Positions 1-7,932 are shown, numbered from the stretch's first letter. The stretch: DNA of 45,336 nt from DAOVVL01 sp965603095 (GCA_965603095.1 CBFDBQ010000007.1:1-45336); one strand, 5' to 3'. Notes: generated by a model from the letters alone, not told the origin. Numbers and translations are program-made.

Positions 1-725
1 TGGCTTTTTTCACCCTCAAAATACAAAACAGTATCAACCATATGTTCCAGCACCCGCGGCCCGGCTATTTGCCCTTCTTTGGTAACGTGTCCAACCAGTA
101 TCAAGGCAAAACCACGACGCTTGGCCAAACGGATAAGCTCATGTGCGCTGGTGCGAACTTGGCGTACGGTTCCGGGCGCGCTGTCTACTTGGTCGATGTA
201 CATGGTTTGGATTGAATCGATAACCACCACCTTGGGCGGCTTGGTACTGTCCAGCGTGGTTACAATATCGCGCACGTTGGTGGCGGCGGCCAATTTTACC
301 TTGCCACCGGTCAGCCCCAATCGTTCGGCGCGCAAGCGTATTTGCCCAATGGCTTCTTCGCCGGAAATATATGCAACCTCAACCGCGTCTGCCATTTTGG
401 CGGCGGCTTGTAATAATATGGTTGATTTACCAATGCCGGGGTCGCCTGCCACCAACACGGCCGAACCATCAACCAGCCCGCCACCCAAGGCACGGTCAAG
501 CTCGGCAATTCCGGTTTTTGTTCGGGGTGGGGTTTTACCGCCACCTTCTAGGCCGACAAATTCAACTCGGCGACCTTTGGCCGCACCCAAACCTTTGGGT
601 GTGTTTTCCGGTGCGGCTTCTTCGGAAATTGTGTTCCACGCACCACAGGAATCGCAACGGCCCGACCATTTGGTGGTCTCTGCGCCGCAATCTTGACAAA
701 CGTATCTATTTTTTGCTTTGGCCAA
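1..725 (-). CDS. radA: DNA repair protein RadA, 3' end outside window
   Basis: RadA is a RecA-related ATPase that helps process recombination intermediates and branch migration. The first 241 residues are visible. They hold an N-terminal zinc finger with Cys pairs at residues 10/13 and 24/27 (CQDC and CDSC), a Walker A motif GDPGIGKST at about residue 94, and the segment MVDTVLYFEGE just before the window edge. The KNRFG motif and the Lon-like C-terminal domain lie outside the window. The only start that keeps the zinc finger is TTG at 725-723: the frame has a stop five codons upstream and no ATG or GTG between. The ribosome binding site is weak. The gene follows mlaF by 27 bases and is probably the distal gene of the dnaB-alr-mlaE-mlaF-radA run, a common alphaproteobacterial order. 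The identification is secure; the TTG start is inferred. Confidence 0.95.
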   Translation of the reverse strand, partial: MAKAKNRYVCQDCGAETTKWSGRCDSCGAWNTISEEAAPENTPKGLGAAKGRRVEFVGLEGGGKTPPRTKTGIAELDRALGGGLVDGSAVLVAGDPGIGKSTILLQAAAKMADAVEVAYISGEEAIGQIRLRAERLGLTGGKVKLAAATNVRDIVTTLDSTKPPKVVVIDSIQTMYIDQVDSAPGTVRQVRTSAHELIRLAKRRGFALILVGHVTKEGQIAGPRVLEHMVDTVLYFEGEKS

Positions 726-752
726 TTTGGTGCTTACTTATTTATTGTTAAT

Positions 753-1526
753 TTAGGCGCGTACAGCCATCTGTATCGGCCCTTCGGCGCGTCCGTTGAT
801 GAATTGGTCTACGAATTCGTTTCCTGAATTATCTATGTCTTCCACAGGCCCGGCCCATACTATTTTTCCCTGATACAGCATGGCAATGCGGTTGGCGATT
901 TTTCTGGCCGATGCCATGTCATGGGTAATGGATAGCGCCGTTGCGCCAACTTCGCGGGTTACCTTTACGATTAAATCATTAATTACATCAGCCATGATGG
1001 GGTCTAGCCCGGTGGTTGGTTCATCAAAAAATATTATTTCCGGGTCGGCACAAATGGCGCGCGCCAGACCAACGCGTTTTTGCATGCCGCCGGATAATTC
1101 AGCTGGGAATAATTCGGCCACATCGGCAACCAAGCCAACTTGGGAAAGTTTTTGAATGGCAATTTCTTTGGCCTCATCCCGTTCGCAACGTTTTTCGGCC
1201 AAAATACCAAAGGCAACATTTTCCCACACGGGGAGGCTGTCAAACAATGCCGAACCTTGAAAAAGCATACCGAATTTTTTGTTGACCCGTTCACGGTCGC
1301 CGGCGCCCATGCGGGTTACTTCTTCGCCATCAACGGTTATTGAACCGCTATCGGGTTTTAAAAGCCCAAGGATGGACTTAAGCATTACCGATTTACCGGT
1401 ACCAGAGCCACCAATAACCACAACGCTTTCGCCACGGCCAACCTCAAGGTCAATTCCATCAAGAACCACCTTTTGTCCGAACGATTTTTTTACGCCCTGT
1501 AAACTTATTTTTGAACTTTGGTTCAT
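753..1526 (-). CDS. mlaF: MlaF-type ABC transporter ATPase (phospholipid transport)
   Basis: This is the ATPase subunit of an Mla-type ABC transporter that moves phospholipids between the inner membrane and the periplasmic carrier to keep the outer membrane asymmetric. The 257-residue protein has Walker A GGSGTGKS at residues 39-46, the signature LSGGMQKRV and a Walker B with FFDEPTTGLDP. The C-terminal tail (VDQFINGRAEGPI) is typical of MlaF and differs from sugar or amino-acid ABC ATPases. A GAAGG ribosome binding site precedes the ATG. It lies 9 bases downstream of mlaE, so the pair is cotranscribed. The usual partners mlaD, mlaC and mlaB are not next to it here and must be encoded elsewhere if the system is complete. 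Confidence 0.93.
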   Translation of the reverse strand: MNQSSKISLQGVKKSFGQKVVLDGIDLEVGRGESVVVIGGSGTGKSVMLKSILGLLKPDSGSITVDGEEVTRMGAGDRERVNKKFGMLFQGSALFDSLPVWENVAFGILAEKRCERDEAKEIAIQKLSQVGLVADVAELFPAELSGGMQKRVGLARAICADPEIIFFDEPTTGLDPIMADVINDLIVKVTREVGATALSITHDMASARKIANRIAMLYQGKIVWAGPVEDIDNSGNEFVDQFINGRAEGPIQMAVRA

Positions 1527-1535
1527 GCTTGCCTT

Positions 1536-2318
1536 CTATTTAGCGAAAAACATTTCGGTCAAGATGTAATCGAATGAAAGTATAAGTATGCATGCAGAAA
1601 CTACCGCGTTGGTGGTGGCTGTGCCCACACCTTCGGCGCCGCCGCGTGAATTATAACCGTGATAACAACCCATCAGCGTAACAATAAAACCAAAGGCAGC
1701 CGCCTTTACCAAGCCCGATGTTACGTCTTCGAAGGTTAGAAAATTCCATGTGTTTTGTAGGTAATTAGATGGGTTAAAGCCCAGCTTATAAACCGCAACC
1801 ATGTATCCACCAAAAACACCAATTATGTCGGCAATCAATACCAAAAACGGAAACATGGTAATGCCGGCAATAATTCTGGGTGCGACCAAATATTTCATTG
1901 GGTTGGTTGAAAGGGTGGTCAGCGCATCAATTTGTTCGGTAACGCGCATGGTTCCTATTTCGGCGGCCAAGCTTGCACCAATGCGCCCGGCAACCATAAG
2001 GCCAGCTAACACCGGGCCAAGTTCACGGGTGATTGATAAAACCACAACGTTGGCGATTGCGCCTTCGGCGGAAAAACGTGAAAACCCGGTGTAACTTTGC
2101 AACGCCAAAACCATACCGGCAAAAACAGCGGTCAAACCAACTACGGGCAAAGAATAATAACCAATGTCGAGCATTTGGCGGCCAATTATGCGCGGATAAA
2201 ATGGTGGGCGCACCGCATGGCTAAGGGCCGATGCGGTAAATACGGCGAGCTTGCCCGCGCTTTCGAGGAAGGAAATAAAAACCCGACCAATTTTTTGCAC
2301 TGCGTTTAATGGGTTCAT
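1536..2318 (-). CDS. mlaE: MlaE-type ABC transporter permease
   Basis: This is the inner-membrane permease paired with MlaF for intermembrane phospholipid transport. The 260-residue product matches the usual MlaE length. It has about five to six hydrophobic segments and the conserved regions ELGPVLAGLMVAGRIGASLAAEIGTM and MRVTEQIDAL, broken here only by a cytoplasmic loop. The frame is open further upstream to 2363, but the ATG at 2318 is preferred because it follows the alr stop by one base (TAAGATG), gives the family length and starts MNPLNAVQKIGR. Tight coupling to alr suggests cotranscription and perhaps translational coupling. The identification rests on the permease signature and on the MlaF gene directly downstream. 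Confidence 0.92.
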   Translation of the reverse strand: MNPLNAVQKIGRVFISFLESAGKLAVFTASALSHAVRPPFYPRIIGRQMLDIGYYSLPVVGLTAVFAGMVLALQSYTGFSRFSAEGAIANVVVLSITRELGPVLAGLMVAGRIGASLAAEIGTMRVTEQIDALTTLSTNPMKYLVAPRIIAGITMFPFLVLIADIIGVFGGYMVAVYKLGFNPSNYLQNTWNFLTFEDVTSGLVKAAAFGFIVTLMGCYHGYNSRGGAEGVGTATTNAVVSACILILSFDYILTEMFFAK

Positions 2319-2319
2319 C

Positions 2320-3486
2320 TTAGTTTTTTGCCCCATCCACATAAACCCGGTGATAACGATCACCTAAGCTTGTAAGTATTTCGTATCCGATGGTGCCCGC
2401 ACGCATGGCCACATCATCAACCGGATTGTTGGGGCCGATTAAATCTACCATTGCACCGGGGTGGGCAACATTTTCAGGTATTTGAGAAACATCGATGGTG
2501 ATTAGGTCCATAGAAACTCGCCCCACAAATGGTGCCGGATGTTCATTTATATAGGCAACGCCATTGTTGCCTAGCGACCTGTTTAAACCATCGGCATAAC
2601 CAGCGGCAATTGTGGCTATTTTCATAGGCCCGTCCGCTTTATGGGTCGAACCATAACCAACGGCTTGGGGGGTGTCAATTTTCCGAACTTGTAGGATTTT
2701 CCCTTGTAGGCGAATGACTTGCGCCATTGGATTGGAGGTTGGACTGGCATTTTCAGGGGTGGGATTTACCCCAAATAATGCCGCCCCCGGGCGCACCATA
2801 TCAAGATGGTATTCATCGCCTAAAAACACCCCTGATGAATTGGCCAAGGACGTGCGCGCGTTAGATTTATTGATGCTGGCCAGGGATTCTTTAAGGAAAT
2901 TTTTAAATGTAGCTAACTGCCCCGCATTCATGGGGTTGGATGGTTCATCGCCGCACGCTAGGTGGCTCATAATTAGGTTGATGTTTATTTCCGAAAGCGC
3001 GTCTTTATCGACCGCCAAGGATTTAACATCTTTCGCCCCAAGGCCAAGGCGGTTCATGCCCGTATCAATGTGCAAGGCGCAGGGGTCGGTAGAGGAAAAT
3101 TTTTTCCAAGACTTAATATCTGATAATGAATTTAAAACTGGGCTTAACCCGTGATGAGATAAATCTTTTTCATTGCCGTCAATTATGCAGCCAAGGATAA
3201 ATATTTCAGGTTCATCACCCAAAACCGAACGAAGGGTTATGCCTTCATCAATTGTTGCAACAAAAAATGTTTTACACCCAGCAACAGCCAAAGCCACACC
3301 AACATGGCGGGCATCAAGGCCATAACCACCAGCTTTTATAACCGCACCTGCCTTTGCGGTTCCGGCATTATTATAGATATTCCAATTATTTTTTATGGCC
3401 CCAAGGTCGATAGTTAATATGGCACCGGCCCGCCTTGCGTCAGCGGCATCGGGCCAAGTGAAAGATTTTTGCTTGGCGTCATCCAT
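2320..3486 (-). CDS. alr: Alanine racemase
   Basis: This PLP enzyme interconverts L- and D-alanine and supplies D-Ala for peptidoglycan. The lysine expected to bind PLP lies in AVIKAGGYGLD near the N-terminus. The tyrosine-bearing GYGSTHKA segment and the GYADG motif of the C-terminal domain are present, as is the MSHLAC and GxNRLG core of the TIM barrel. The residues after the lysine are unusual: the family normally reads KADAYGxG or KANAYGxG, and here it reads KAGGYGLD. The frame is open to 3567 but would overlap dnaB by 77 bases. The ATG at 3486, four bases after the dnaB stop, gives about 388 residues and is preferred, though no clear ribosome binding site supports it. An ATG at 3519 is an alternative. 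Confidence 0.92.
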   Translation of the reverse strand: MDDAKQKSFTWPDAADARRAGAILTIDLGAIKNNWNIYNNAGTAKAGAVIKAGGYGLDARHVGVALAVAGCKTFFVATIDEGITLRSVLGDEPEIFILGCIIDGNEKDLSHHGLSPVLNSLSDIKSWKKFSSTDPCALHIDTGMNRLGLGAKDVKSLAVDKDALSEININLIMSHLACGDEPSNPMNAGQLATFKNFLKESLASINKSNARTSLANSSGVFLGDEYHLDMVRPGAALFGVNPTPENASPTSNPMAQVIRLQGKILQVRKIDTPQAVGYGSTHKADGPMKIATIAAGYADGLNRSLGNNGVAYINEHPAPFVGRVSMDLITIDVSQIPENVAHPGAMVDLIGPNNPVDDVAMRAGTIGYEILTSLGDRYHRVYVDGAKN

Positions 3487-3490
3487 GGTG

Positions 3491-5029
3491 CTAGTCGTAA
3501 CCACCACCCTGGCCACCATGATGTGTTTCAAGGTCGGCAAAGCGGGTGAACTCACCAATAAATGCAAGCCTTACGGTATCTATGGGGCCGTGGCGTTGCT
3601 TGGCCACTATTACTTCGGCGGTATTTTTTACATCTTTCATTCTATCTTCCCAGCGTTCTTGTTTGCCGGCAAAATGATCAACCTTTTCGTCCATTCTTTG
3701 TTGGGGCATGTCGCGCTCAAGGTAATATTCTTCGCGGAAAATAAACATAACCACGTCAGCATCTTGTTCAATAGAACCTGATTCGCGCAAATCCGAAAGC
3801 ATGGGTCTTTTGTTGTCGCGCTGTTCAACTGCACGGCTAAGCTGTGATAGGGCAATAACTGGAACTTCTAATTCTTTAGCCAATGTTTTTAATCCACGGG
3901 TAATTTCCGATACCTCTTGTACGCGGCCATTATCGCGCGAACCCGGATTGGCAGAAATAAGCTGCAGGTAATCAACCACGATTAGGCCAAGGTTGTGTTT
4001 ACGTTTAAGCCTGCGCGCACGGGTGCGGATTGCGCTGATGGAAAGGGCAGGGGTGTCGTCAATAAACATTGGCATGCGGTTTATTGAATTACTAATATCC
4101 GATAGACGCATAAATTCATCATTGGAAAGAAGCCCTTTACGCATTTTATCAGACGATAATTCAACCTGTTCTGACAAAATACGTGCGGCCAATTGTTCCG
4201 ATGACATTTCCAATGAGAAAAATCCAACAACCGCACCTTCTTCGCCACCGCTTTTAAAATGTGAATAGGCGGCGTTAAATGCAATGTTGGTGGCCAGCGC
4301 TGTTTTGCCCATGGATGGACGACCAGCAAGAATAAGCAAGTCGGATTTATGTAACCCACCCAGCAATGAATCCATATCCTTAAGGCCGGTGGTAACACCA
4401 GCCAACGCGCCGTCGCGCTTGTGCGCGGTTTCGGCCATGCGTAGGGCATCAAGAACAGATTTTTGAAAATCTTGGAAACCGCCTTCGTAGTTTCCCTCGG
4501 TGGCTAGGTCATATAAGTGCTGTTCGGCACCTTCTATTTGTTGAGTGGCGGTTACATCAACAGCGGGGTCAAAAGCATTGTTTACGATGTCTTCGCCCAG
4601 ATGGATAAGTTCGCGCTTGAGATGAAGGTCGTAAATAATTCGCCCGTATTCGCCGGAATTAATAATGGTTACGGCACTGCCTATAAGTTCGGCCAGATAT
4701 CTGTTTCCACCAGCGGAAAGCAGGGCCTCGTCCTGATCAAACATGGGTGCCAATGACACGTTATTTGCCATTTGCCCACGGTCAATCAGGGTGCGGCAGG
4801 TTTCAAATATGTGACCATGTTCGGGGATGGCAAAATGATTGGCCTGCAAAAATTCGGAAACCCGCTCGAAAGCGCGGTTATCGGTTATGATTGCACCCAG
4901 CAATGCTTTTTCCGCCTCAATATTATAGGGCAGGGTGCGAATGCCGGGCGCATCGTTACCTGCGCCCTGGTCAAATCCTGAAATATCATGCCCTGCATCA
5001 GCAAGGCGAATGGTGTTGTCTGTGCTCAT
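3491..5029 (-). CDS. dnaB: Replicative DNA helicase DnaB
   Basis: DnaB is the hexameric helicase that unwinds DNA ahead of the replisome. The 512-residue protein has the N-terminal DnaB domain from about residue 32 (RTLPYNIEAEKALLGA). The RecA-like C-terminal domain has Walker A GRPSMGKT at 236-243, a Walker B region LIVVDYLQLI, and the QLSRAVEQRDNKRPMLSDLRESG block that is near-diagnostic of DnaB. No intein or insertion interrupts it. AGGG lies about 9 bases before the ATG. It sits downstream of the rplI terminator, so it probably has its own promoter in 5030-5137 or depends on readthrough. It leads the dnaB-alr-mlaE-mlaF-radA run. Confidence 0.97.
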   Translation of the reverse strand: MSTDNTIRLADAGHDISGFDQGAGNDAPGIRTLPYNIEAEKALLGAIITDNRAFERVSEFLQANHFAIPEHGHIFETCRTLIDRGQMANNVSLAPMFDQDEALLSAGGNRYLAELIGSAVTIINSGEYGRIIYDLHLKRELIHLGEDIVNNAFDPAVDVTATQQIEGAEQHLYDLATEGNYEGGFQDFQKSVLDALRMAETAHKRDGALAGVTTGLKDMDSLLGGLHKSDLLILAGRPSMGKTALATNIAFNAAYSHFKSGGEEGAVVGFFSLEMSSEQLAARILSEQVELSSDKMRKGLLSNDEFMRLSDISNSINRMPMFIDDTPALSISAIRTRARRLKRKHNLGLIVVDYLQLISANPGSRDNGRVQEVSEITRGLKTLAKELEVPVIALSQLSRAVEQRDNKRPMLSDLRESGSIEQDADVVMFIFREEYYLERDMPQQRMDEKVDHFAGKQERWEDRMKDVKNTAEVIVAKQRHGPIDTVRLAFIGEFTRFADLETHHGGQGGGYD

Positions 5030-5137
5030 GTTATTACCCTAAGGCATGACCCGCCCAACCACGCATTAAACTTGCCTGTGGATTGTGAGGAACCTGAGGA
5101 CAAATAATACCCTGATTCGCCTTTTAAGGGTTGCCAG

Positions 5138-5171
5138 AAAAAAAACGGCGCCCCCGTTAAAGGGGACGCCG
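5138..5171 (-). terminator. Rho-independent terminator after rplI
   Basis: Reading the minus strand, a GC-rich hairpin (arms 5146-5155 and 5162-5171, one mismatch, six-base loop) is followed by eight T residues (5145-5138). It lies 37 bases after the rplI stop and separates the rpsF-rplI operon from dnaB. Confidence 0.88.
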
Positions 5172-5207
5172 GTTAAATGGGTCGTTTAGTATTGTTAAAG
5201 GCTTGAT

Positions 5208-5867
5208 TTAAGCCTTTTCGCCTTCTTCAGATGCCACATCACTTGTTTCAGCGGCGACTTCTTCAGCGACTGCTTCTTCAGCCGCATCTTCGTTGGCTAC
5301 TTCTTCTTGAATTTCTTCAAGAGCGCTTTCTTCGAATACGGCCTCAAGCTCAGGTGCCTGTTCTTTGGTTTCTTCTTCGCCAACAACGGCTTTACCGGTT
5401 TTGGCCTGAATGGTTGCTTCTTCTTCAGAGCGGGCAACGTTAACGCTTACCTGCACCGAAACTTCTGGGTGGAGATCACAACGAACATCGTAAACACCAA
5501 GCTGTTTGATAGGGTGGGCAAGACCAATTTGGTTGCGCCCTAAGGTGAAGCCAGCGTCGGTAAGAGAGGTCGCTATATCGCGCGAATTAACCGAACCATA
5601 AAGATGTCCCGCTTCACCAGCTTGACGGATAAGGATGATTGTTGTCCCACCCATTTTGCTGGCAACCTTGGCTGCTTCATCTTTTTGTTTAAGGTTATCG
5701 GCTTCTAGCTGAACACGCTGGTTTTCAAAAACCTCTTTATTTGTGTTTGTTGCACGCAGTGCTTTATTTTGTGGCAACAGGAAATTGCGGGCAAAGCCAG
5801 TTTTGACCTTTACCACATCACCCATCTGGCCCAACTTTTCAATACGTTCGAGTAGAATTACTTCCAT
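5208..5867 (-). CDS. rplI: 50S ribosomal protein L9 with long acidic C-terminal tail
   Basis: L9 binds 23S rRNA and projects from the large subunit. The N-terminal domain starts MEVILLERIEKLGQMGDVV and includes the GFARNFLLPQNKA signature. A central helix and the C-terminal RNA-binding domain follow, to about residue 150. The protein is 219 residues, much longer than the usual 150 or so. The extra part is an alanine- and glutamate-rich tail, strongly acidic and low complexity. Such tails occur on L9 of several alphaproteobacteria. A GGAGG ribosome binding site is seen upstream of the ATG. It is the last gene of the rpsF-rpsR-DUF2232-rplI operon and is followed by a terminator. Confidence 0.97.
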   Translation of the reverse strand: MEVILLERIEKLGQMGDVVKVKTGFARNFLLPQNKALRATNTNKEVFENQRVQLEADNLKQKDEAAKVASKMGGTTIILIRQAGEAGHLYGSVNSRDIATSLTDAGFTLGRNQIGLAHPIKQLGVYDVRCDLHPEVSVQVSVNVARSEEEATIQAKTGKAVVGEEETKEQAPELEAVFEESALEEIQEEVANEDAAEEAVAEEVAAETSDVASEEGEKA

Positions 5868-5879
5868 CTTTACTTCCTC

Positions 5880-6917
5880 CTAGCCTTCTAGCGGCTTAAC
5901 TATTCGCCGGCGAAGACCGACCCATTGTTCCAAAATTCCAATTCCACCAACTACCAAAGCAAACCATCCGGTAGCAAGTGTTACTGCATAAATTACTCCC
6001 AGTAAAAAACCGGGAAAACGTAAACTACTAGCCAGCACATGCACCACGGCAAGACCAAGAAAGAAGTATGGTATTGCCAAAACCACAAACATGTTGTGGC
6101 CTAAATAACCAACTTCTCCGGGGCCAAACAACGCCAAGATGGCGATGCCTACCAAGGCCCATGACGGCCAATCCGGGAGCGTAAGCTCCTTAATCCTTGG
6201 GCTGGGCCGGAAATTTACTTTTCCCTTGGCCAACATCCCCTGAGCGAAAATAGTATTTACACCCAGCATTAAAACCCAAAACGATCCGACCATGCCGGGG
6301 AAAAAGTCCGCCAACACATCGGTAGCAGCAAGACGCACATCCGCATCTTGGTTCGTGGCTATAATTTCAAATAGCCCCGAAATGTACTTAACAACAGCAC
6401 CCCTAAGGTCACCGCCTGAATAGACGGAAGCTGCCACCATATAAATACAAGCAAGTATCGCAATCCATACTATAATGCTTCCTGCTGGAAACCATCCCTT
6501 ATCCGGGTTGGGTTCCGATTTTCTCGCCCCCACATCATAACTGCGTGGGCGTTCCGGCAATCCCGGAACATCGGCCTCGCGGCCAGGTAACTCATCCTCT
6601 ACGTCTAGGCCTCTTTTTGCCACGGCTGGGTCTGTTTTAATCTGCGCCATCATCACAATTGCCCAAGATGGCAAACCATGAAGAACCGCAAACATTGCAG
6701 CACCTGCTGCACCCATACCAAAGCTGAGGGCTATTCCAGCACCTGCAGCTACCAACGTGGCTCTGGAACCTAGCGCCAACCCCACCAAAAGTAAGGGAAG
6801 TGGAACCAAATAAACCAGAAAGAAAACGCTAACCGCACTTCCTGACGCAAACGCCAGAGATAACATTGCGCTTAACAACCCGGCAACAACAGAAATTAAT
6901 GCGTGCTTCGATTCCAT
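5880..6917 (-). CDS. DUF2232 (YybS-like) multi-pass membrane protein
   Basis: A 345-residue integral membrane protein with about eight hydrophobic segments. A polar, charged loop at roughly residues 90-145 separates the first three to four segments from the rest. Its place between rpsR and rplI and its overall pattern fit the DUF2232/YybS-like family, found at this position in many alphaproteobacteria. The biochemical function is not known to me. The family resembles the membrane parts of energy-coupling or substrate-binding transport components, which is not evidence of substrate. It starts 56 bases after rpsR and ends 12 bases before rplI, so it is cotranscribed with ribosomal protein genes. 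Confidence 0.8.
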   Translation of the reverse strand: MESKHALISVVAGLLSAMLSLAFASGSAVSVFFLVYLVPLPLLLVGLALGSRATLVAAGAGIALSFGMGAAGAAMFAVLHGLPSWAIVMMAQIKTDPAVAKRGLDVEDELPGREADVPGLPERPRSYDVGARKSEPNPDKGWFPAGSIIVWIAILACIYMVAASVYSGGDLRGAVVKYISGLFEIIATNQDADVRLAATDVLADFFPGMVGSFWVLMLGVNTIFAQGMLAKGKVNFRPSPRIKELTLPDWPSWALVGIAILALFGPGEVGYLGHNMFVVLAIPYFFLGLAVVHVLASSLRFPGFLLGVIYAVTLATGWFALVVGGIGILEQWVGLRRRIVKPLEG

Positions 6918-6973
6918 TAGCCGGGGCCTATTAGTTTCTCACCTGAGAAACCGGATAAATACTTAAACGTTGA

Positions 6974-7201
6974 TCACTTAACAGCATATGGCAAAAGACC
7001 AAGAAAACGAGCCTGCTTGATAGCTTTGGCTAGTTCGCGTTGCTTTTTTGCCGAAACGGTTGTGATGCGCGAAGGCACAATTTTGCCACGCTCTGAAATA
7101 TAACGACCCAGAAGTCTGGTATCGCGAAAATCAATTTTAGGTGCGCCTGCGCCTGCAAACGGGCAGCTTTTACGGCCACGGAAAAAAGGTCTACGTCCCA
7201 T
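6974..7201 (-). CDS. rpsR: 30S ribosomal protein S18
   Basis: S18 binds the platform of the small subunit as a complex with S6. The 75-residue protein carries the family core from FRDTRLLGRYISERGKIVPSR to the C-terminus (LPYAVK). Its basic N-terminus (MGRRPFFRGRKSCPF) holds a single Cys. The ATG overlaps the rpsF stop by one base (TAATG), a layout that suggests translational coupling and equal output of the two partner proteins. Confidence 0.98.
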   Translation of the reverse strand: MGRRPFFRGRKSCPFAGAGAPKIDFRDTRLLGRYISERGKIVPSRITTVSAKKQRELAKAIKQARFLGLLPYAVK

Positions 7202-7614
7202 TATTCGGCTCCCTTGCTGACGCGGTCACCGCCGCTATTGCCACTAAAGCTGTCGTCACGGTCAAAGTTACGGCGCGGACGATCATCACGGCCTGGCTTT
7301 TGCATCATGACTGATGGTTCAAGGTCCAGCTCGTCGGTGCGCACAGTAAGATGGCGCAACAAATCTTCGTTCAGGCGCATCTGACGTTCCATTTCTTGAA
7401 CGGCAGCAGCCGGCGCGTCGATTGTGAGTTGGTGAAAATGACCCTTGCGATTTTTTTTGATGCGATAGGCTAGGGCTTTAAGGCCCCAGTATTCGCTTTT
7501 TTCAACTTTGCCGCCACCGCTTTGGATAACGCCAGTAAACTGCTCTGTCATTGCTTCTACCTGTTGGGTAGACAAATCTTGACGCGCAATAAGCACGCTT
7601 TCGTAATAAGGCAT
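7201..7614 (-). CDS. rpsF: 30S ribosomal protein S6
   Basis: S6 forms a dimer with S18 on the 30S platform. The protein begins MPYYESVLIARQDLS and holds the conserved YWGLKALAYRIKKNRKGHF segment and the MRLNEDLLRHLTVR region. The C-terminal tail is charged, Asp/Arg- and Ser/Gly-rich, and variable in the family. The frame is open to 7641, but the ATG at 7614 is preferred: it gives the standard N-terminus and has GGAAGGGGA about 7 bases upstream. Length from here is 137 residues. It is the first gene of the operon, and its leader carries a probable S6:S18 autoregulatory motif. Confidence 0.97.
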   Translation of the reverse strand: MPYYESVLIARQDLSTQQVEAMTEQFTGVIQSGGGKVEKSEYWGLKALAYRIKKNRKGHFHQLTIDAPAAAVQEMERQMRLNEDLLRHLTVRTDELDLEPSVMMQKPGRDDRPRRNFDRDDSFSGNSGGDRVSKGAE

Positions 7615-7650
7615 ATATAGTCCCCTTCCGGATTTTCTCATCCCAATCGT

Positions 7651-7679
7651 CTAATGCCTGTAAAAGACGGTGGGCATAG
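7651..7679 (-). promoter_or_regulatory. Putative S6:S18-binding mRNA leader motif
   Basis: In the rpsF leader, 37-65 bases before the ATG, the minus strand can pair AUGCC with GGCAU (with a further CU/AG extension around a bulged base). The enclosed loop begins CACCG, with the CCG at 7670-7668. The published S6:S18 operator is a CCG in a bulge flanked by a stem, at this location in rpsF operons of many phyla. The inner hairpin here is weak. That this copy binds S6:S18 is inferred from position and the CCG. Confidence 0.6.
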
Positions 7680-7702
7680 CTGGGAAAAACATTTCTCCCA
7701 GC
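7679..7702 (-). repeat. Inverted repeat in rpsF leader
   Basis: Perfect 7-bp arms GCTGGGA (7679-7685) and TCCCAGC (7696-7702) enclose a ten-base loop. The hairpin lies directly 5' of the putative S6:S18 motif in the transcript and may be part of the same leader fold. No T-run follows, so it is not an ordinary terminator. Confidence 0.6.
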
Positions 7703-7720
7703 AAGGAGTTGAAGGCGCGA

Positions 7721-7748
7721 AATATACCCATTCGACGACACAATGCAA
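7721..7748 (-). promoter_or_regulatory. Candidate promoter of the rpsF operon
   Basis: The minus strand has TATATT (7726-7721), one mismatch from TATAAT. TTGCAT lies 16 bases upstream (7748-7743) and matches only the TTG of the -35 consensus. A start near 7714 would give a leader of about 100 bases holding both leader hairpins. Confidence 0.4.
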
Positions 7749-7812
7749 GCAGTCACTGGTGGTTTATTGGGGGTTTTAATGATTTGATGTAAAACAGCGT
7801 CATAAAACGCCG

Positions 7813-7932
7813 TTAGTCGGGGCTATCGGGGCTATTTTTATCACCGTTATTTTTAGAAAACACAAACAAATACAAGGCGATAACGCTCACAACGACAAAA
7901 ATTCCAACGACTATGGTAAATGCGATTTCCAT
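7813..7932 (-). CDS. Unannotated 39-residue single-pass membrane microprotein
   Basis: A 40-codon frame with ATG at 7932 and TAA at 7815-7813. GGCGG is placed 3 to 8 bases before the ATG. The product has a short N-terminus (MEIAF), one continuous hydrophobic helix of about 20 residues rich in Val, Ile and Phe, and a polar tail (SKNNGDKN) ending in a repeated SPDSPD. A bacterial N-out/C-in or N-in topology cannot be told apart with certainty, though the Lys residues after the helix favour a cytoplasmic C-terminus. It sits alone between rpsF and the divergent fabD. I do not recognise a family. The combination of ribosome binding site, clean helix and intact frame makes it more likely real than chance; conservation would decide. 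Confidence 0.55.
   Translation of the reverse strand: MEIAFTIVVGIFVVVSVIALYLFVFSKNNGDKNSPDSPD

Noticed and set aside
79..696. Long open plus-strand frame at the left edge
   Set aside because: It is antisense to radA, whose zinc finger and Walker A read cleanly on the minus strand; its translation has no family features.
3487..3567. Longer N-terminus for alr
   Set aside because: It would overlap dnaB by 77 bases, and the extra residues show no family similarity.
5077..5085. DnaA-box-like TGTGGATTG upstream of dnaB
   Set aside because: Only 7 of 9 bases match and the site is single, so chance is a sufficient explanation.
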